Positions 11,047 to 21,816 of a stretch of 64,000 nucleotides of DNA are shown piece by piece; position 1 is the first letter of the stretch; every line of letters begins with the position of its first letter. The translations under genes were made by a program, and so were the position numbers. This DNA comes from Brachionus rotundiformis (lineage: Eukaryota > Rotifera > Eurotatoria > Ploima > Brachionidae), in contig JAESIW010000020.1 of assembly GCA_016802295.1 (NCBI GenBank), forward strand, positions 596,649 to 660,648, written 5' to 3'. The notes under the pieces are model-generated. The model saw only the letters and a list, made by a program, of their open reading frames with translations. It searched no databases and was not told the origin of the DNA.

Positions 11047-13185
11047 ATGAATTTAATTTGTTTGTTTTTACCATTTACTTTGACATATTCTCTCTTAACA
11101 ACGGATAAATACTGTAGTAGCCAAAAAAAGAAAATAATCTTTAACGAAAAGTATGGCCTGTATTATTTGACTATTCAGAATTTTATTTCATTTAAAGAAA
11201 TCGATTCAGGATGTTTAAATATAAATGAAAAAATAGGGTATATGAATATTATACCTTCTTCAAAGATTATTTTTTCAATGAATTTTACCAAATTAAATTT
11301 CAAATTTTCATCAGATTTGTTTATTTTTGCTACAAATATTAAAGGAATCGACTGTAGTATGAATGCCATTTCTTATCAAATGAATATAAAATATATAATT
11401 TTAACAGTTTCGTATTCACATTTCAAAATTTATAATCAAGACAAAATACTTAACAATTGTTCTGATTATCTGAATAATGATAAGACTATCTTTAATTTTT
11501 TTAAGTTTCTATACCGCTTTAGTCTGACATATACTGTTAAATATAGTCAAGGAATGTGTCCACTATTTCTAAACAATTCAAGGATTGATGTTTTTACGAT
11601 TGAAGGCATATCAAATTCATTCCTTTATCGAAATATATTATCATTTCAAAATTTGGATTATCCCATAACGTCAAGCATTAAAAATATTTTGTTATCTTTC
11701 TATCAATACTCATTATCCAATAATCTAATAAACAGAAATATTTTTGAAAATCTCGAATCAATTTCAATTAATGGAGTGCTCGACTTTATAAATGAAACAA
11801 CTTTTGCAAATTTAACAAACTTAAAATCAATAAGTTTGATAATTAATCGATTCAACTTATTATTAGATGGACATTCTCGATGGCTAAGATTAATGGGATC
11901 CCCAAATCAAATTGTTAAAGTTGAACTAGCGAATCGCATTCATTTAATTCCTGAAAGTGATTTTTGCTATTATTTGAATTTTCCTACAAACAAATACATA
12001 TTCTTGGATATATTTATCTTATATAAAAACTGCTCATGTACTGTATTTTGGATTTTATCCAAAACCAATGGATCGAATACAAACTCCATTTGTACATATA
12101 GATATTGTAATTTCACCAAACAAATTTCATTGTGTAAAGGATTTAATTTGAAAAAACATGAAAATACTCAAATCGATAATTTGATTATTTCAGAGTATTT
12201 CAATTTTATTGGTATTTTGTCAATGTTTGGCTTTGTAACAAACACTTTGAGCATATTTATTTTAAAGAATAGGCAAAAAGAAGAAAATCTTTTATTCGAT
12301 CAGATGTTTTCGATTTCTGTGTTGAATATTTTATACTGCTTTATAATCGCTATTCATCTTATGAGCACATGTGTTTCGTTTTCTGGTATATTTTGTTCTA
12401 CATTAATTAAGTCAAAATTTAATCAGTATTTAGAAATTATTTTATTTGAATTTGTCGGAAGAACTTTGAAAATATTGATCAATATTCATCAATTATTATT
12501 TGCCGTGACAAGACAAAAGTATTTATCCTATAAAAATAATTATTATTTTAACAAAATATTCTATAAGAAAAGATTTAAATTTTTTGTATTTGTTATAGCA
12601 CTAAGCCTAAATGTTGACCAACTTTTTGTCAACAAAATAAGTACTGACTTATTTGAATCAAACTTTGAATATTACAGTGGATTTCCATCACGTCAGCTTA
12701 TGATTTATCAAAACATTGGTTCTCATCAACCATTTATCTACAAATTCTATTATTACTACTATATTCTCTTTTTCTGTTTTAATGACGTTTTATTTGTAAT
12801 AATTCTAACTATTTTTGATTTTGTATTTTATTTTAAATTTCGACAGACACTTTTATCCAAAAGAAAAAGAATCATAAAAAATAACGATTCTGAAAAAAAA
12901 TTAAATTTGATCAAAAACTCTGAGATTAGAGTTTCTTTTATTCTTTTCTTAAATTTATTTTTGATTCTCATTTTTCGCTTGGCTGAATTTTCAACAAGTT
13001 ATATTTTTTTTACTGAGAAATTAAAAGCAAAACTCTGCAGAAACAATAAAAAAATATGCATTAATTACTTTAACTTTGGCAATGCTTGTTTTCTATTTAC
13101 CTGCAGCTATTCAATTTTTATTTTCTATAATATAAATAATAATTTCAAAAATCGATTAAATCTATTTTTTCAAAAACAGAATTAA
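11047..13185 (+). CDS. LRR/seven-TM receptor, copy B (intact)
   Basis: Single-exon gene of 712 residues, the only uninterrupted member of the three copies. A signal peptide covers about residues 1-17 (MNLICLFLPFTLTYS). The ectodomain runs to about residue 380, with many N-glycosylation sites, LRR-like segments near 230-290 and a cysteine cap (NCSCTVFW at about 328, then CTYRYC) like LRRCT. Seven hydrophobic helices follow at about 384-405, 418-439, 463-485, 509-530, 567-595, 628-652 and 672-697. TRQKYL after helix three stands in the place of DRY, and no NPxxY is seen in helix seven. The layout recalls LRR-containing GPCRs, but the sequence is strongly diverged and the ligand and G-protein coupling are unknown. 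A very Tyr-rich run (YYYYI) opens helix five. The central 269 bp appear identical to copy A. Confidence 0.72.
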   Translation: MNLICLFLPFTLTYSLLTTDKYCSSQKKKIIFNEKYGLYYLTIQNFISFKEIDSGCLNINEKIGYMNIIPSSKIIFSMNFTKLNFKFSSDLFIFATNIKGIDCSMNAISYQMNIKYIILTVSYSHFKIYNQDKILNNCSDYLNNDKTIFNFFKFLYRFSLTYTVKYSQGMCPLFLNNSRIDVFTIEGISNSFLYRNILSFQNLDYPITSSIKNILLSFYQYSLSNNLINRNIFENLESISINGVLDFINETTFANLTNLKSISLIINRFNLLLDGHSRWLRLMGSPNQIVKVELANRIHLIPESDFCYYLNFPTNKYIFLDIFILYKNCSCTVFWILSKTNGSNTNSICTYRYCNFTKQISLCKGFNLKKHENTQIDNLIISEYFNFIGILSMFGFVTNTLSIFILKNRQKEENLLFDQMFSISVLNILYCFIIAIHLMSTCVSFSGIFCSTLIKSKFNQYLEIILFEFVGRTLKILINIHQLLFAVTRQKYLSYKNNYYFNKIFYKKRFKFFVFVIALSLNVDQLFVNKISTDLFESNFEYYSGFPSRQLMIYQNIGSHQPFIYKFYYYYYILFFCFNDVLFVIILTIFDFVFYFKFRQTLLSKRKRIIKNNDSEKKLNLIKNSEIRVSFILFLNLFLILIFRLAEFSTSYIFFTEKLKAKLCRNNKKICINYFNFGNACFLFTCSYSIFIFYNINNNFKNRLNLFFQKQN

Positions 13186-13779
13186 AATAATTTAATTAAT
13201 ATAAATAATTTTTTTGAGATATCGATCATTTAAAAGCATTGTAACTCATAAATGTTTGGTTCTGTTATTGTGTTGATCAATTACTATTCTGATAAATACC
13301 GGACACTTTAATCTCACAAGAAAAATTATAATAAACTATTTAATACAGCATAATACTAAGAAAACTCCTCAAGACCTGATACAATGAAATTGCGCTGTTA
13401 AGCTTTAGTGATTTAAAATGACAGGAATTGGTGATTAGTTATTGAGAGAATTACATTACTGAGAATGAATATGTGATCTATTAGTTTTAAAATTATCAAC
13501 TGTTATGAGTAGGCTATTCTACTTTACTTTATATAATTATTTTTCCTTTTATATTACTCTATTTTCATATTTTAAAACAATAACAATTTCATTACTTGAT
13601 TAAATGATAGTTTCTAAATTAGGAGTATTTAATTTTAAATAAATTTAATTTTCAAAACTATGAAAAATTCATTTTGTATACAAGTGATTAATTATTAGAA
13701 TGATGACTAGATAAATTAATGTGTTTATATATTTAAAATTTCAAAAATTTATTTTTACTATTTAGTTTTTTTTTGTTTT
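13186..13779. other. intergenic DNA downstream of receptor copy B
   Basis: AT-rich, no open frame of interest and no recognisable repeat. Confidence 0.5.
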
Positions 13780-13866
13780 TCTAAATAAAAATAATTTAGA
13801 ATTTAGTAATCATTCATTTCAGTTTCATCTTTTTTTTGAAACTGTTATTTTCTTTTTTATCTTATA

Positions 13867-13871
<5 letters not shown>
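13780..13871 (-). pseudogene. scrap of an LRR-RGM gene 3' end
   Basis: The segment around AATTTAGAATTTAGTAATCA and ending TTTTTTATCTTATAAAGTA matches the 3' untranslated region and last codons of the LRR-RGM gene (14650-14720). It breaks off exactly where the LINE tail at 13872 begins. It is the third copy of this 3' end in the window. Confidence 0.6.
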
Positions 13872-13899
<28 letters not shown>

Positions 13900-14475
13900 G
13901 AGGAGTAGTGGGATAGACGGCGAGTGAATGTAATTTGCTTCCATTAAAGAGTTTTAGCCCTATATGCAGTCGTGGTGAGTTCGTCAAGCCCGTTTTTAAA
14001 AGCGTTGACACTTGGCGCATTTACCAATTTATCTGGAAGCTTATTGCAGTGCTTTGCCACTCGGTTTGTGAAGAAGTTTCTTCTGATTCTTGATAATTCT
14101 TGCCTTAGCAGCCCGCGTTGTCCTTTTCTTTCCGGACCAATCTGAGGTGAAGTTAGCCATTGAATATCATCAATTTTGTGTTCAATCTTGTACATCTCAA
14201 TCAGGCCGCCTCTTGTACGTCTTTCTTCTAAGGACGTTAGACCAAGAGTTGCACATCTTGACTCATAATTTTCATTTCCCATGGCTTGCTATTTTCATTG
14301 CACGCTGTTGAACATTTTCAAGCTTGAATTGGATCTTCAAGATGAGGTCTCACATATGTTTTGAACGTCTCTTGAGACAAATGTCCTTTTCATGAGCCCA
14401 AGCATAGATTTGGCCTTGGCAGCTGATTTGTTCACTTGCGTTTTATAAAATTGATCTCTGCTAATGAAGACACCA
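13872..14475 (-). mobile_element. 5'-truncated CR1/L2-like LINE
   Basis: The minus strand carries the end of a non-LTR reverse-transcriptase ORF: VNKSAAKAKSMLGLMKRTF near 14400, VQQRAMKIA near 14310, and then an open 112-residue frame (14282-13944) including LGLTSLEERRTRGGLIEMYK and NRVAKHCNKLPDKLVNAPS. These blocks lie in different frames, so the element is dead. The 3' end carries a trinucleotide tail, (GTA)n as read on the plus strand, at about 13870-13900. The insertion split an LRR-RGM fragment from a receptor fragment. Confidence 0.7.
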
Positions 14476-14479
14476 TAAT

Positions 14480-14531
14480 ATATAATTACTACTTTATTAT
14501 CTATTTCTGTCTTAATGACGTTTTATTTATA
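14480..14531 (+). pseudogene. scrap of an LRR/seven-TM receptor gene
   Basis: The bases ATTACTACTTTATTATCTAT and the following CTTAATGACGTTTTATTT match the helix-five coding region of the receptor genes (12745-12805 in copy B). It is about 50 bp long and lies between the LINE and the 3' end of the LRR-RGM gene. It marks a former receptor copy at this place. Confidence 0.55.
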
Positions 14532-14673
14532 TTAAAATGTTTAAACTAATAAAATAATTTTTATTTTTTTTGTATTGTTTTGATATTTTTCTATTAAAAA
14601 ATATTTATAAAAATAAAATAAAAAATTTTATTCAGTGTTTTTAAATAAAAAAAATTTAGAATTTATCATCAGT

Positions 14674-17600
14674 TTAATCTTTATTTGAAACTCTTATTTT
14701 CTTTTTTATCTTATAAAGTACCAGAAAAATAATTAGAATGAGTATTAAAATAACTCCTGCAAAGCCAATTGCAATATATTCTTTTAGGGATAATACTTGT
14801 TTGTTATTACTTGCCTCTGAAGTAGTTGATTCTAATTGTTGTTTTGTTGTAGACACGTATGTGGCTGTACTTTTACCAATGGTTGATGTTATTTTAATGT
14901 CATTGGTTTGCTGATCGGACACAGATTGAGTTGATGTTGGAACAATTGTAGATGATTTAATTGACAATTCTGTTAAAGGCTCACCAGAAATATCTGAAAT
15001 TGATGTTAAACTAACTTTTGTTGTACTTTTGCCAATGGTTGATGCAATCGGATTGTCACTGGTTTGCTGATCGGACTCAGATTGAGTAGTTGTTGGAACA
15101 ATTGTAGATGATTTTATTGACAATTCTGTAATAGGCTCTTCAGAATTGTCTAAAATTGATGTTAAACTAACTTTTGTTGTACTTTTTCCAAAGGTTGATG
15201 TCAGAACAGTTGTGGAATTTGAAAAGATTAGATTGTTTGTTGAAATTTCATTAGGGAGTACTGTATACTCAAGTGTATACTCATTTGATTGTGATGTTTC
15301 TTCAGTAGGATTAGGAAAATCTAGATCAGTATAATTGTCACTTTGTAAATAGGTATTTATGTTTTCAACCATTGATTTAGTCATGGCTGTTGAACCAATT
15401 CCAATTTCTGTACAATCAAATAAGCACATATTGGTTATCACCTGTTTAGGCATATTTTCATCTTCATTGCCAAATTGAATATTCGAGCATTCTGTTTGGC
15501 AATCAAGCTCCTGCTTATTCATGAGGTGTTTTTTCATTCGCAATTGGCTCAATTGGTCCTGGAGTCGGCATCCATCGTACAAATAGCCGATACTTTCTGA
15601 ATATGTTTGATGTGTTGCTCTAAGAGTAATGGAATAAAATGTATTCCATCTGGACATAAAAATGTGCGCATTTGCATTCGGTATGTAAATAACTTTAGAG
15701 CCATCAGCAGCATTTATAAGCTTGACTAGGGCATTATTTGAATTATGATTGTCTATACCATTTTTGGTTATAATTGTTTGGCCATTGTCGAACAAAGATG
15801 GGAAACTTGTCTCATTGGCCTCAAATGTAACATTAACTAAATCATTTAGTTTATAGATAAATTTTAAGCTAGTTATAACAGTGGCTAGTTGATTTAGGCC
15901 TCCACCATGAGCATCGCTGCATAATAGCTTAAAATCTCCATTCTCAAAGCATACTGCATCTTGTCCAGTTGAACAAAGTTCATATTTATTTTTATATGAA
16001 TACAAATGAGGATCACCAGTAATCCAAGTTGTATGTCTGACTAGTTCATCGCCTTTCGGACACTTGTACTTAGAATCCGAGTAGCACTCTTTTTCCAAAT
16101 CAATGGTCAAATGTTCACATTGTGTTACATTTCCATTTAAATTTATGTTTTTATATTTAGCCATTAATAAGTGCTCACAGCTTGGTTTTACATTTGAAAT
16201 TATTTTTACATTGTCCGAGTTAAATTGTCTAAGCATACATCTGTCCATTTGGTTAATGTCATTGACAAGTAGCTCGAATCCAAGAAAGCCTAGTGAACTC
16301 GCATGCTGTGAACAAAATGTTTTACTTGTATACAGTTTGATGTCATTTCCTCTTAAATCTATTTCTATATTTGACCTAAGTGGATTGGCTTCGTCCAATC
16401 TACGCTCAAATGCATGGTTTGCCAAAGAGTTGATTTTGTTTCTGTTCAAATCTAAGAAATTTAGTTGCTTCAAAATACTTATATCAGGTGTTGTTGTTAA
16501 ATGGTTGTTGGAAAGGCTTAAAATAGACAAATAACCATTTGAATAAAATGCTTTTGGATGAATTTTGGCAATTAAATTAGAGGAAAGACGCAAATTTTCC
16601 AAATTAGTCAATTGCGAAAATGATTCCTTATCGATTTGTTTTAATTTATTATTATTTAAATAGAGAAATTTTAAATTAATTAAGTTAGAAAATGAAACTG
16701 TTTCTATTTGATTCCAATCCATATCTATGTAATTTAAATTCTTATTTTCAATAAAATGATTCGATTCAATCCGAGTTAATAAATTATTTCTTATATATAA
16801 AGTTGTTAATATTTTCAATTGGTTAAAACATTCCAAACTTTTTTCAGTAAACCTATTGCTGTTAATATTCAAAGTATTAAGATTTGGAAATGCCTGCACT
16901 GCTTGCCAAGTAAAGTTGACCAATTCATTTGAGTGTAAATATAAATATTTCAAATTTGTCATATTTTCAAAGCTAATTTTGTTTATCCTGTTAGAATTTA
17001 GGCTGAGACTAAGAACATTTTTAGCATTGCCTAATCTTTTTTGGTCAATTTCTCCACTAAATTGAACCGCATCAAGGCTTAGATAAGCTATGTTTTCCAA
17101 ACAATAAAGAGTTGTGTCACTTAAATTATTATTAGATAAAACTACTCTACTACTGTATTTGTTAAAACTTAGCTCACAAAAACTATTTGGTTCAATGGAG
17201 TTTATTTTATTATTTTCCAAATAAATTGACTGTAACTTTTTTGTTGATACAAAACTATCATTAGAAATTTTTCCTATATTATTATTGTCAATGCTCAAAG
17301 TGATCAGATTGGGTAAATACATAAACATCTCCTTTTCGAGCATAGCTATTTTATTACTATCAAGATATAAAGAAGTCAATTGATTACCTATTATATCAAT
17401 AGTTTCAATTGAATTTCCAGTAAGAGAGAGTTGTCTTAATTGTGTAAAATTACTGAAATCATAAGAAAAATGCTGAAAAAAATTATTTGAGATATCTAGG
17501 GTATTAAGTCTTGTCCAAGGTTGTAATTTGTCCAATATTTCTACAAGACTTTGATTGTTTAAACCTGCAGTTGATATAGATAAGTGACTGGTGATGTTAA

Positions 17601-17976
17601 ATAAGGGCTCAGTTATATTTTTCTCAAAAAAAGACGAAACATTTTCATATCTTCCATACAAATTTAGTCTATTTAGACTTTCGACATTATCAAAAGCTCC
17701 TTCTTCAACTTGGAATAAATTTCTCCAATCAATTGTTAAACTATTGATTTGTAAGCCTTGAAAAGCATTTTTAGGAATGTTTTCCAGATTATACAAATAA
17801 AAATTGTCAATTTTTACAACATTTAAAACACCAGCATCTGGAAACATTTTACCATAGCAGTAAATATCACATCCACCAGTCGAATAAGAATAATTTCGTG
17901 AACAAGAGGGAAATGGACACCGTTGATCAGCATTGACCAAGATTAAAAAACTAGAAGCAACAAAAACGAAAATCAT
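14674..17976 (-). CDS. LRR-RGM fusion transmembrane protein
   Basis: Intronless gene of 1100 residues. A signal peptide (about 1-16) precedes a Cys-rich cap and roughly 16-18 leucine-rich repeats up to about residue 560 (for example LKYLYLHSNELVNF and LKFLYLNNNKLKQI). A domain at about 645-875 follows that closely resembles the C-terminal von Willebrand D-like domain of repulsive guidance molecules. TGDPHLYSYKNKYELC (Asp655-Pro656) matches the RGM GDPH site where RGMs are cleaved between Asp and Pro. YLYDGCRLQDQ matches YLCLRGCPLNQQ, and NMCLFDCTEIG matches the CVFDLLTTGD block. A Ser/Thr-rich stalk (about 885-1055) contains a 56-residue repeat in about 2.5 copies. One membrane helix (about 1063-1087) and a short basic tail end the protein, instead of a GPI signal. 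Known RGMs bind BMPs and neogenin; whether this one does is inference. Two 3' fragments of the gene lie at 9467 and 13780. Confidence 0.75.
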   Translation of the reverse strand: MIFVFVASSFLILVNADQRCPFPSCSRNYSYSTGGCDIYCYGKMFPDAGVLNVVKIDNFYLYNLENIPKNAFQGLQINSLTIDWRNLFQVEEGAFDNVESLNRLNLYGRYENVSSFFEKNITEPLFNITSHLSISTAGLNNQSLVEILDKLQPWTRLNTLDISNNFFQHFSYDFSNFTQLRQLSLTGNSIETIDIIGNQLTSLYLDSNKIAMLEKEMFMYLPNLITLSIDNNNIGKISNDSFVSTKKLQSIYLENNKINSIEPNSFCELSFNKYSSRVVLSNNNLSDTTLYCLENIAYLSLDAVQFSGEIDQKRLGNAKNVLSLSLNSNRINKISFENMTNLKYLYLHSNELVNFTWQAVQAFPNLNTLNINSNRFTEKSLECFNQLKILTTLYIRNNLLTRIESNHFIENKNLNYIDMDWNQIETVSFSNLINLKFLYLNNNKLKQIDKESFSQLTNLENLRLSSNLIAKIHPKAFYSNGYLSILSLSNNHLTTTPDISILKQLNFLDLNRNKINSLANHAFERRLDEANPLRSNIEIDLRGNDIKLYTSKTFCSQHASSLGFLGFELLVNDINQMDRCMLRQFNSDNVKIISNVKPSCEHLLMAKYKNINLNGNVTQCEHLTIDLEKECYSDSKYKCPKGDELVRHTTWITGDPHLYSYKNKYELCSTGQDAVCFENGDFKLLCSDAHGGGLNQLATVITSLKFIYKLNDLVNVTFEANETSFPSLFDNGQTIITKNGIDNHNSNNALVKLINAADGSKVIYIPNANAHIFMSRWNTFYSITLRATHQTYSESIGYLYDGCRLQDQLSQLRMKKHLMNKQELDCQTECSNIQFGNEDENMPKQVITNMCLFDCTEIGIGSTAMTKSMVENINTYLQSDNYTDLDFPNPTEETSQSNEYTLEYTVLPNEISTNNLIFSNSTTVLTSTFGKSTTKVSLTSILDNSEEPITELSIKSSTIVPTTTQSESDQQTSDNPIASTIGKSTTKVSLTSISDISGEPLTELSIKSSTIVPTSTQSVSDQQTNDIKITSTIGKSTATYVSTTKQQLESTTSEASNNKQVLSLKEYIAIGFAGVILILILIIFLVLYKIKKKIRVSNKD

Positions 17977-19357
17977 TTTTTTAAATTGAATTTTTTGCTA
18001 AAGAATTTAATATTTTATAATCGAATAACCTTTTTGTGTTGATAATTTAAAAGATAAATATTATCTTATTAAATAGCTAACTATAATATTTAGTTCTTTA
18101 AAAATTTTATTAATTAAGGCTCAAAATAAAATCATATTATCAAAAATATCTAAAACTGGCTTTAAAATTTCACTACTAAATTAGCTAATGATAAAATTTG
18201 AAAACACATGATTAAAAAACGGTTCGAAATATTTCAGCAAATTTTTTTGATAAAACTTTTTAGTTCGTCTTTTTCTGTATTTTTCCAATTTTTTTTAATC
18301 TGGCTGCTATGGTATATACAATCGCAAAGTCTCCATATTATACTTGAAACCAGCGTTGTACCAAGTCGTAAAGTCAAAATCAAGTCATTTGACCTGACTT
18401 AAAACCTTTTTCAAAATATAAATCATAAAAAATGACAACATTAATATAATATCAGAAGAATAATATCAAAAATATTATTTAATTATCATTAATTTATTAA
18501 TTTAGTCCGTTTAAAAATATATAGTAATATTAAAAATCAATAAACAAAAAATTTGCTTTAAGATCTAGTTAAAAAGCATGATATTTTTATGATATTCAAA
18601 TTGGGAAGCAAAGTCTTCAAAAAAATATTATTTTCTTAGATTGTTGATTATTCTTTTATTACTAATATATTTTAAGATTATGATTAAATATTTTTTGTGT
18701 AAAATTTATTGGTTGTTTTATATATCAAAATTTGAGGGATGAATCACGTGGACCCATCAAAGATAATTAAATTAATTAAAAAATAAATTTGAGAGATAAA
18801 GTTAAAAGCTTTTATTTATGTTTAAGTTATTTTAAATCTACATTTAATTAATCATATAAAAAATTTAGAGTATCTTTGGATTTTTATTTACTTCAATTGG
18901 TGCTTTATTGATTGTAAAAATAGTCAAAATTGTTTTGCTATCTTACAGATAAGTATGCTTCAGATATATATAGATAATTATTTTAGTTACCGTAAACTCG
19001 TGTTTACGAGTCTAAGAATAAAGTATAAATCCAACCTTTTTTCTTTAAGAGTTAATTACATCGTTTCTATGTTATAACAATTAAAATTTAATTAGCTTGA
19101 ATATGGGGTATTTTAATTCTTAAAAATTAAACCCAAATTTTAACTTTGTAATCTAATAAAAAACTGTATTTACTCTCAAAGAAATAAATAGATTAAAAAA
19201 ATTGTAGAGTTAATTTCAAAAGTAGAAAAAAGTCAGATTTTAGCTTTTTCCATTATAAACTTAACTCAAAGAACAATTTTTTGTAAGAAATTAAATGTAA
19301 AAAGTTAAATAAAAAAATTATTCGTGTTACGATGATTGGATTTGAGTTTGGATTGGA
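17977..19357. other. intergenic DNA with one repeat end
   Basis: No gene seen. At 18350-18395 the string GTTGTACCAAGTCGTAAAGTC matches the outer end of the inverted-repeat element at 19358 (complement of 19755-19785), so it is a partial diverged copy of that family. Confidence 0.5.
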
Positions 19358-19753
19358 AGTCAAGTCCTATGACTTGACGTGAAATTTTTATTTTAAAACA
19401 AAAGTCATCAAAATTAATTTGAAACTTTTTTTTTTCAAAAAAAAATATTTAGATTACTAAATGGGATCAAAAAACCAAGAATTCTAATATTCACTAAAAG
19501 ATGGTGCTTTTCATTTATATGTTGAATAATATTTCTTATCTAGGCTTGAAATTGTATTAAAGATATAATATATTGACAAGTGGTTTCAACATATAAATGA
19601 AAAGCGCAATCTTTTAGTGAATATTAGAATTCTTGGTTTTTTGATCCCATTTAGTAATCTAAATATTTTTTTTTGAAAAAAAAAAGTTTCAAATTAATTT
19701 TGATGACTTTTGTTTTAAAATAAAAATTTCACGTCAAGTCATAGGACTTGACT
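19358..19753. mobile_element. long inverted-repeat (foldback) element
   Basis: Bases 19358-19526 are nearly the exact reverse complement of 19585-19753, giving two 169-bp arms around a 58-bp loop. The arms begin AGTCAAGTCCTATGACTTGA. On the right the family continues to GACTTGGTACAACACTG at about 19785, which has only a weak counterpart on the left. A partial copy lies at 18350. There is no coding capacity. Confidence 0.75.
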
Positions 19754-20469
19754 TGCTCTTGACTTAACGACTTGGTACAACACTGCTCAAGACTTATAAA
19801 TTGCTTTGTAATCAAGAGATCAATGTTGAAATTTACAACATTTAAGCATTCAATTTTTAATAATATTAATCTTATTTTTTCAGATTTTGTAAAAAAATTC
19901 AAAAAATTTAATTTAAATATTTCAATGTTTTATTTTTTTAAATAATTATATAAACAATTAATTTTTAATTTGTAAAACTTATTTTATTTAAATAAATGGA
20001 GTGTTAATCGGTCTTTATGACATGGGCACTAGCCTGTTGATTAACCTTGAAATTGAAAAATTGATGAAAAATATACTGTAGTAAATTAAAAAAATATTCG
20101 ACAGATCAACCTCGTCCAAACTGCTACCTCTTGTTGCTACCTCTCTCGTGAGCATAATATAATGATGATTTTATTCTCTTCTCCAATTTCTAAAATTTTT
20201 CAACGAACCGATGCAAGTGAGACTAAATTGGTCAATAATTCCTATCTCCTTTTTGCTAAAAATTAATCAATTCAGTCTTTTCTTTAAAAATATTGACAAT
20301 GCTTCTACATAGTTAAAATAAATTGTAAACTAAGTAGAAAAATGCAAAGTGGTTCATTTTGGAAATAACAACAATCCAAGCGATTACAATATAACATCTG
20401 GGCAAATAGGCATCCACTAAATCAAACTGTAAAAAAGACCAGGGCATAATCAAATCAAGAGCTGTATTA
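19754..20469. other. intergenic DNA, nothing recognised
   Basis: No open frame or repeat was recognised beyond the outer end of the foldback family at 19755-19785. A slightly more GC-rich stretch near 20100-20250 has no evident coding frame. Confidence 0.45.
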
Positions 20470-20530
20470 TTAACACTAGAAGCACCAGAGAAGTCATTTT
20501 TACTTCTTTTTGGGAATTTTTAAGGTTTTT
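20470..20530 (+). mobile_element. solo end of the TTAA-type MITE
   Basis: TTAACACTAGAAGCACC followed by a tract resembling GTCATTTTTACTTC matches the left end of the MITE at 45154. TTAA is the piggyBac target site. The matching right end was not found nearby, so this copy is truncated or has decayed. Confidence 0.5.
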
Positions 20531-20869
20531 AAATAATCATGGGATAAACATTTTTACATCCTTAACTGCTTCTTCCAATTGTCTGCTTTTTGAGTTTATA
20601 AATATATGATTTTCTACTCATTGCCTTTATTTAGTGGTTTTTTATTTTCTTTTTTTAGGTAAACAAAGTAAATAATCAATTTAGTAAATTTTAATTTATA
20701 AAAAAAGGGAGAATTTTTGTTCTGTTTGGTTTTGAAATTCACAATACTACTTTTCTGAGAAGTTGTTAATATCATTAAAATTATTTGCTTCAAATTAAAG
20801 CCTAAACAATATAAATATTGAGCAATAATACATGAGAAATAATTTTTATTTTTAAAAATATTCAAATTT

Positions 20870-20925
20870 TGGCTAAAAGGGAGGACAAGGATAGTGAAGA
20901 GATAATGATCCATCAACAATCATGA
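20870..20925 (+). mobile_element. LINE 3' tail relic
   Basis: GGCTAAAAGGGAGGACAAGG and, further on, GATCCATCAACAATCATG match the tail at 23244-23310 and, more weakly, the tails at 44456 and 56990. It probably marks the 3' end of a truncated CR1/L2-like insertion. The remainder of 20531-21120 holds nothing recognised. Confidence 0.4.
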
Positions 20926-21120
20926 AAAAAAAATCAATTTAGATATTAAGAAATTATACAACTCTACCAATTCGGTCTTTTGGCTTTATAAATAGATAAC
21001 CAAGTCACTTAAGTCGAAATAAAGATACATTCATTTTTTAGTAATTTTTTTTCTATTTAAAAAAAATAAGTTAAATAATATTCCTGAAAGCTTTATTGAT
21101 GCATAATTCAATTATTAAGC

Positions 21121-21170
21121 AAAATTATATACAATTTCCATTCTGATTTAATTATTTGAATTTTTCAAAC
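21121..21170 (-). pseudogene. scrap of the gene at 24476-25357
   Basis: The string ATACAATTTCCATTCTGATT and the bases after it match the last codons of the 293-residue gene (ATACAATTCCCATTCTGATT, near 24492). Only the 3' end remains, showing that the gene has been duplicated or retrotransposed locally. Confidence 0.5.
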
Positions 21171-21816
21171 CATCCCCTATGTCTAATTCTGCTGATTCTG
21201 CAAAAATCTAAGCCCGGAACTTGATCATCTCTCAGTTAATCGACATGTTACACTTAGAGACTGGCCACTACTTTAAGCGTAGTAAAAGATAACGAATTCG
21301 TTTTTTTAAAATATTTATTGAATAAATTAAGAGTGAATCAAAGTAACTAGTAACATAAGACTAAGTTACTTCAATTTATAGTGAAGTTCTTTATGCTTGA
21401 ATAAAAATGAATTTAAATAAAAACTAGGAAGTAAAACGTAAACATTCTAAATCAAATATATATTTATTATTGTATCATTAATTAACTTTTGCAATAACCA
21501 TTGTAAACCGGTGATTGATTAGGTTTCATTAATAAGTGTTGATCAATATTTATGTTATTAATATACTGGTATAGCTTAATCAAGACTAGTTTTGCTTATT
21601 TTATTTTCCATCTATTCTAAACCTCTTAGCAACCAATAAGACAAAAAATATGTCACCACTCAAAATATTCAAAATTATTAAAAATTGAAGCGAATATTAA
21701 AATAGCCTTATAAATTAAAATATAAAAAATGCAAATTGGCTATAATTATTTCTAAAACTAAGTCAATTTCTTTGGCAAAATAGGCTCCGATATCAAATCA
21801 TCCACTTATCATAGAC

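Noticed and set aside
13869..13912. (GTA)n array as an independent microsatellite
   Set aside because: It sits exactly at the 3' end of the LINE ORF, so it is that element's tail.
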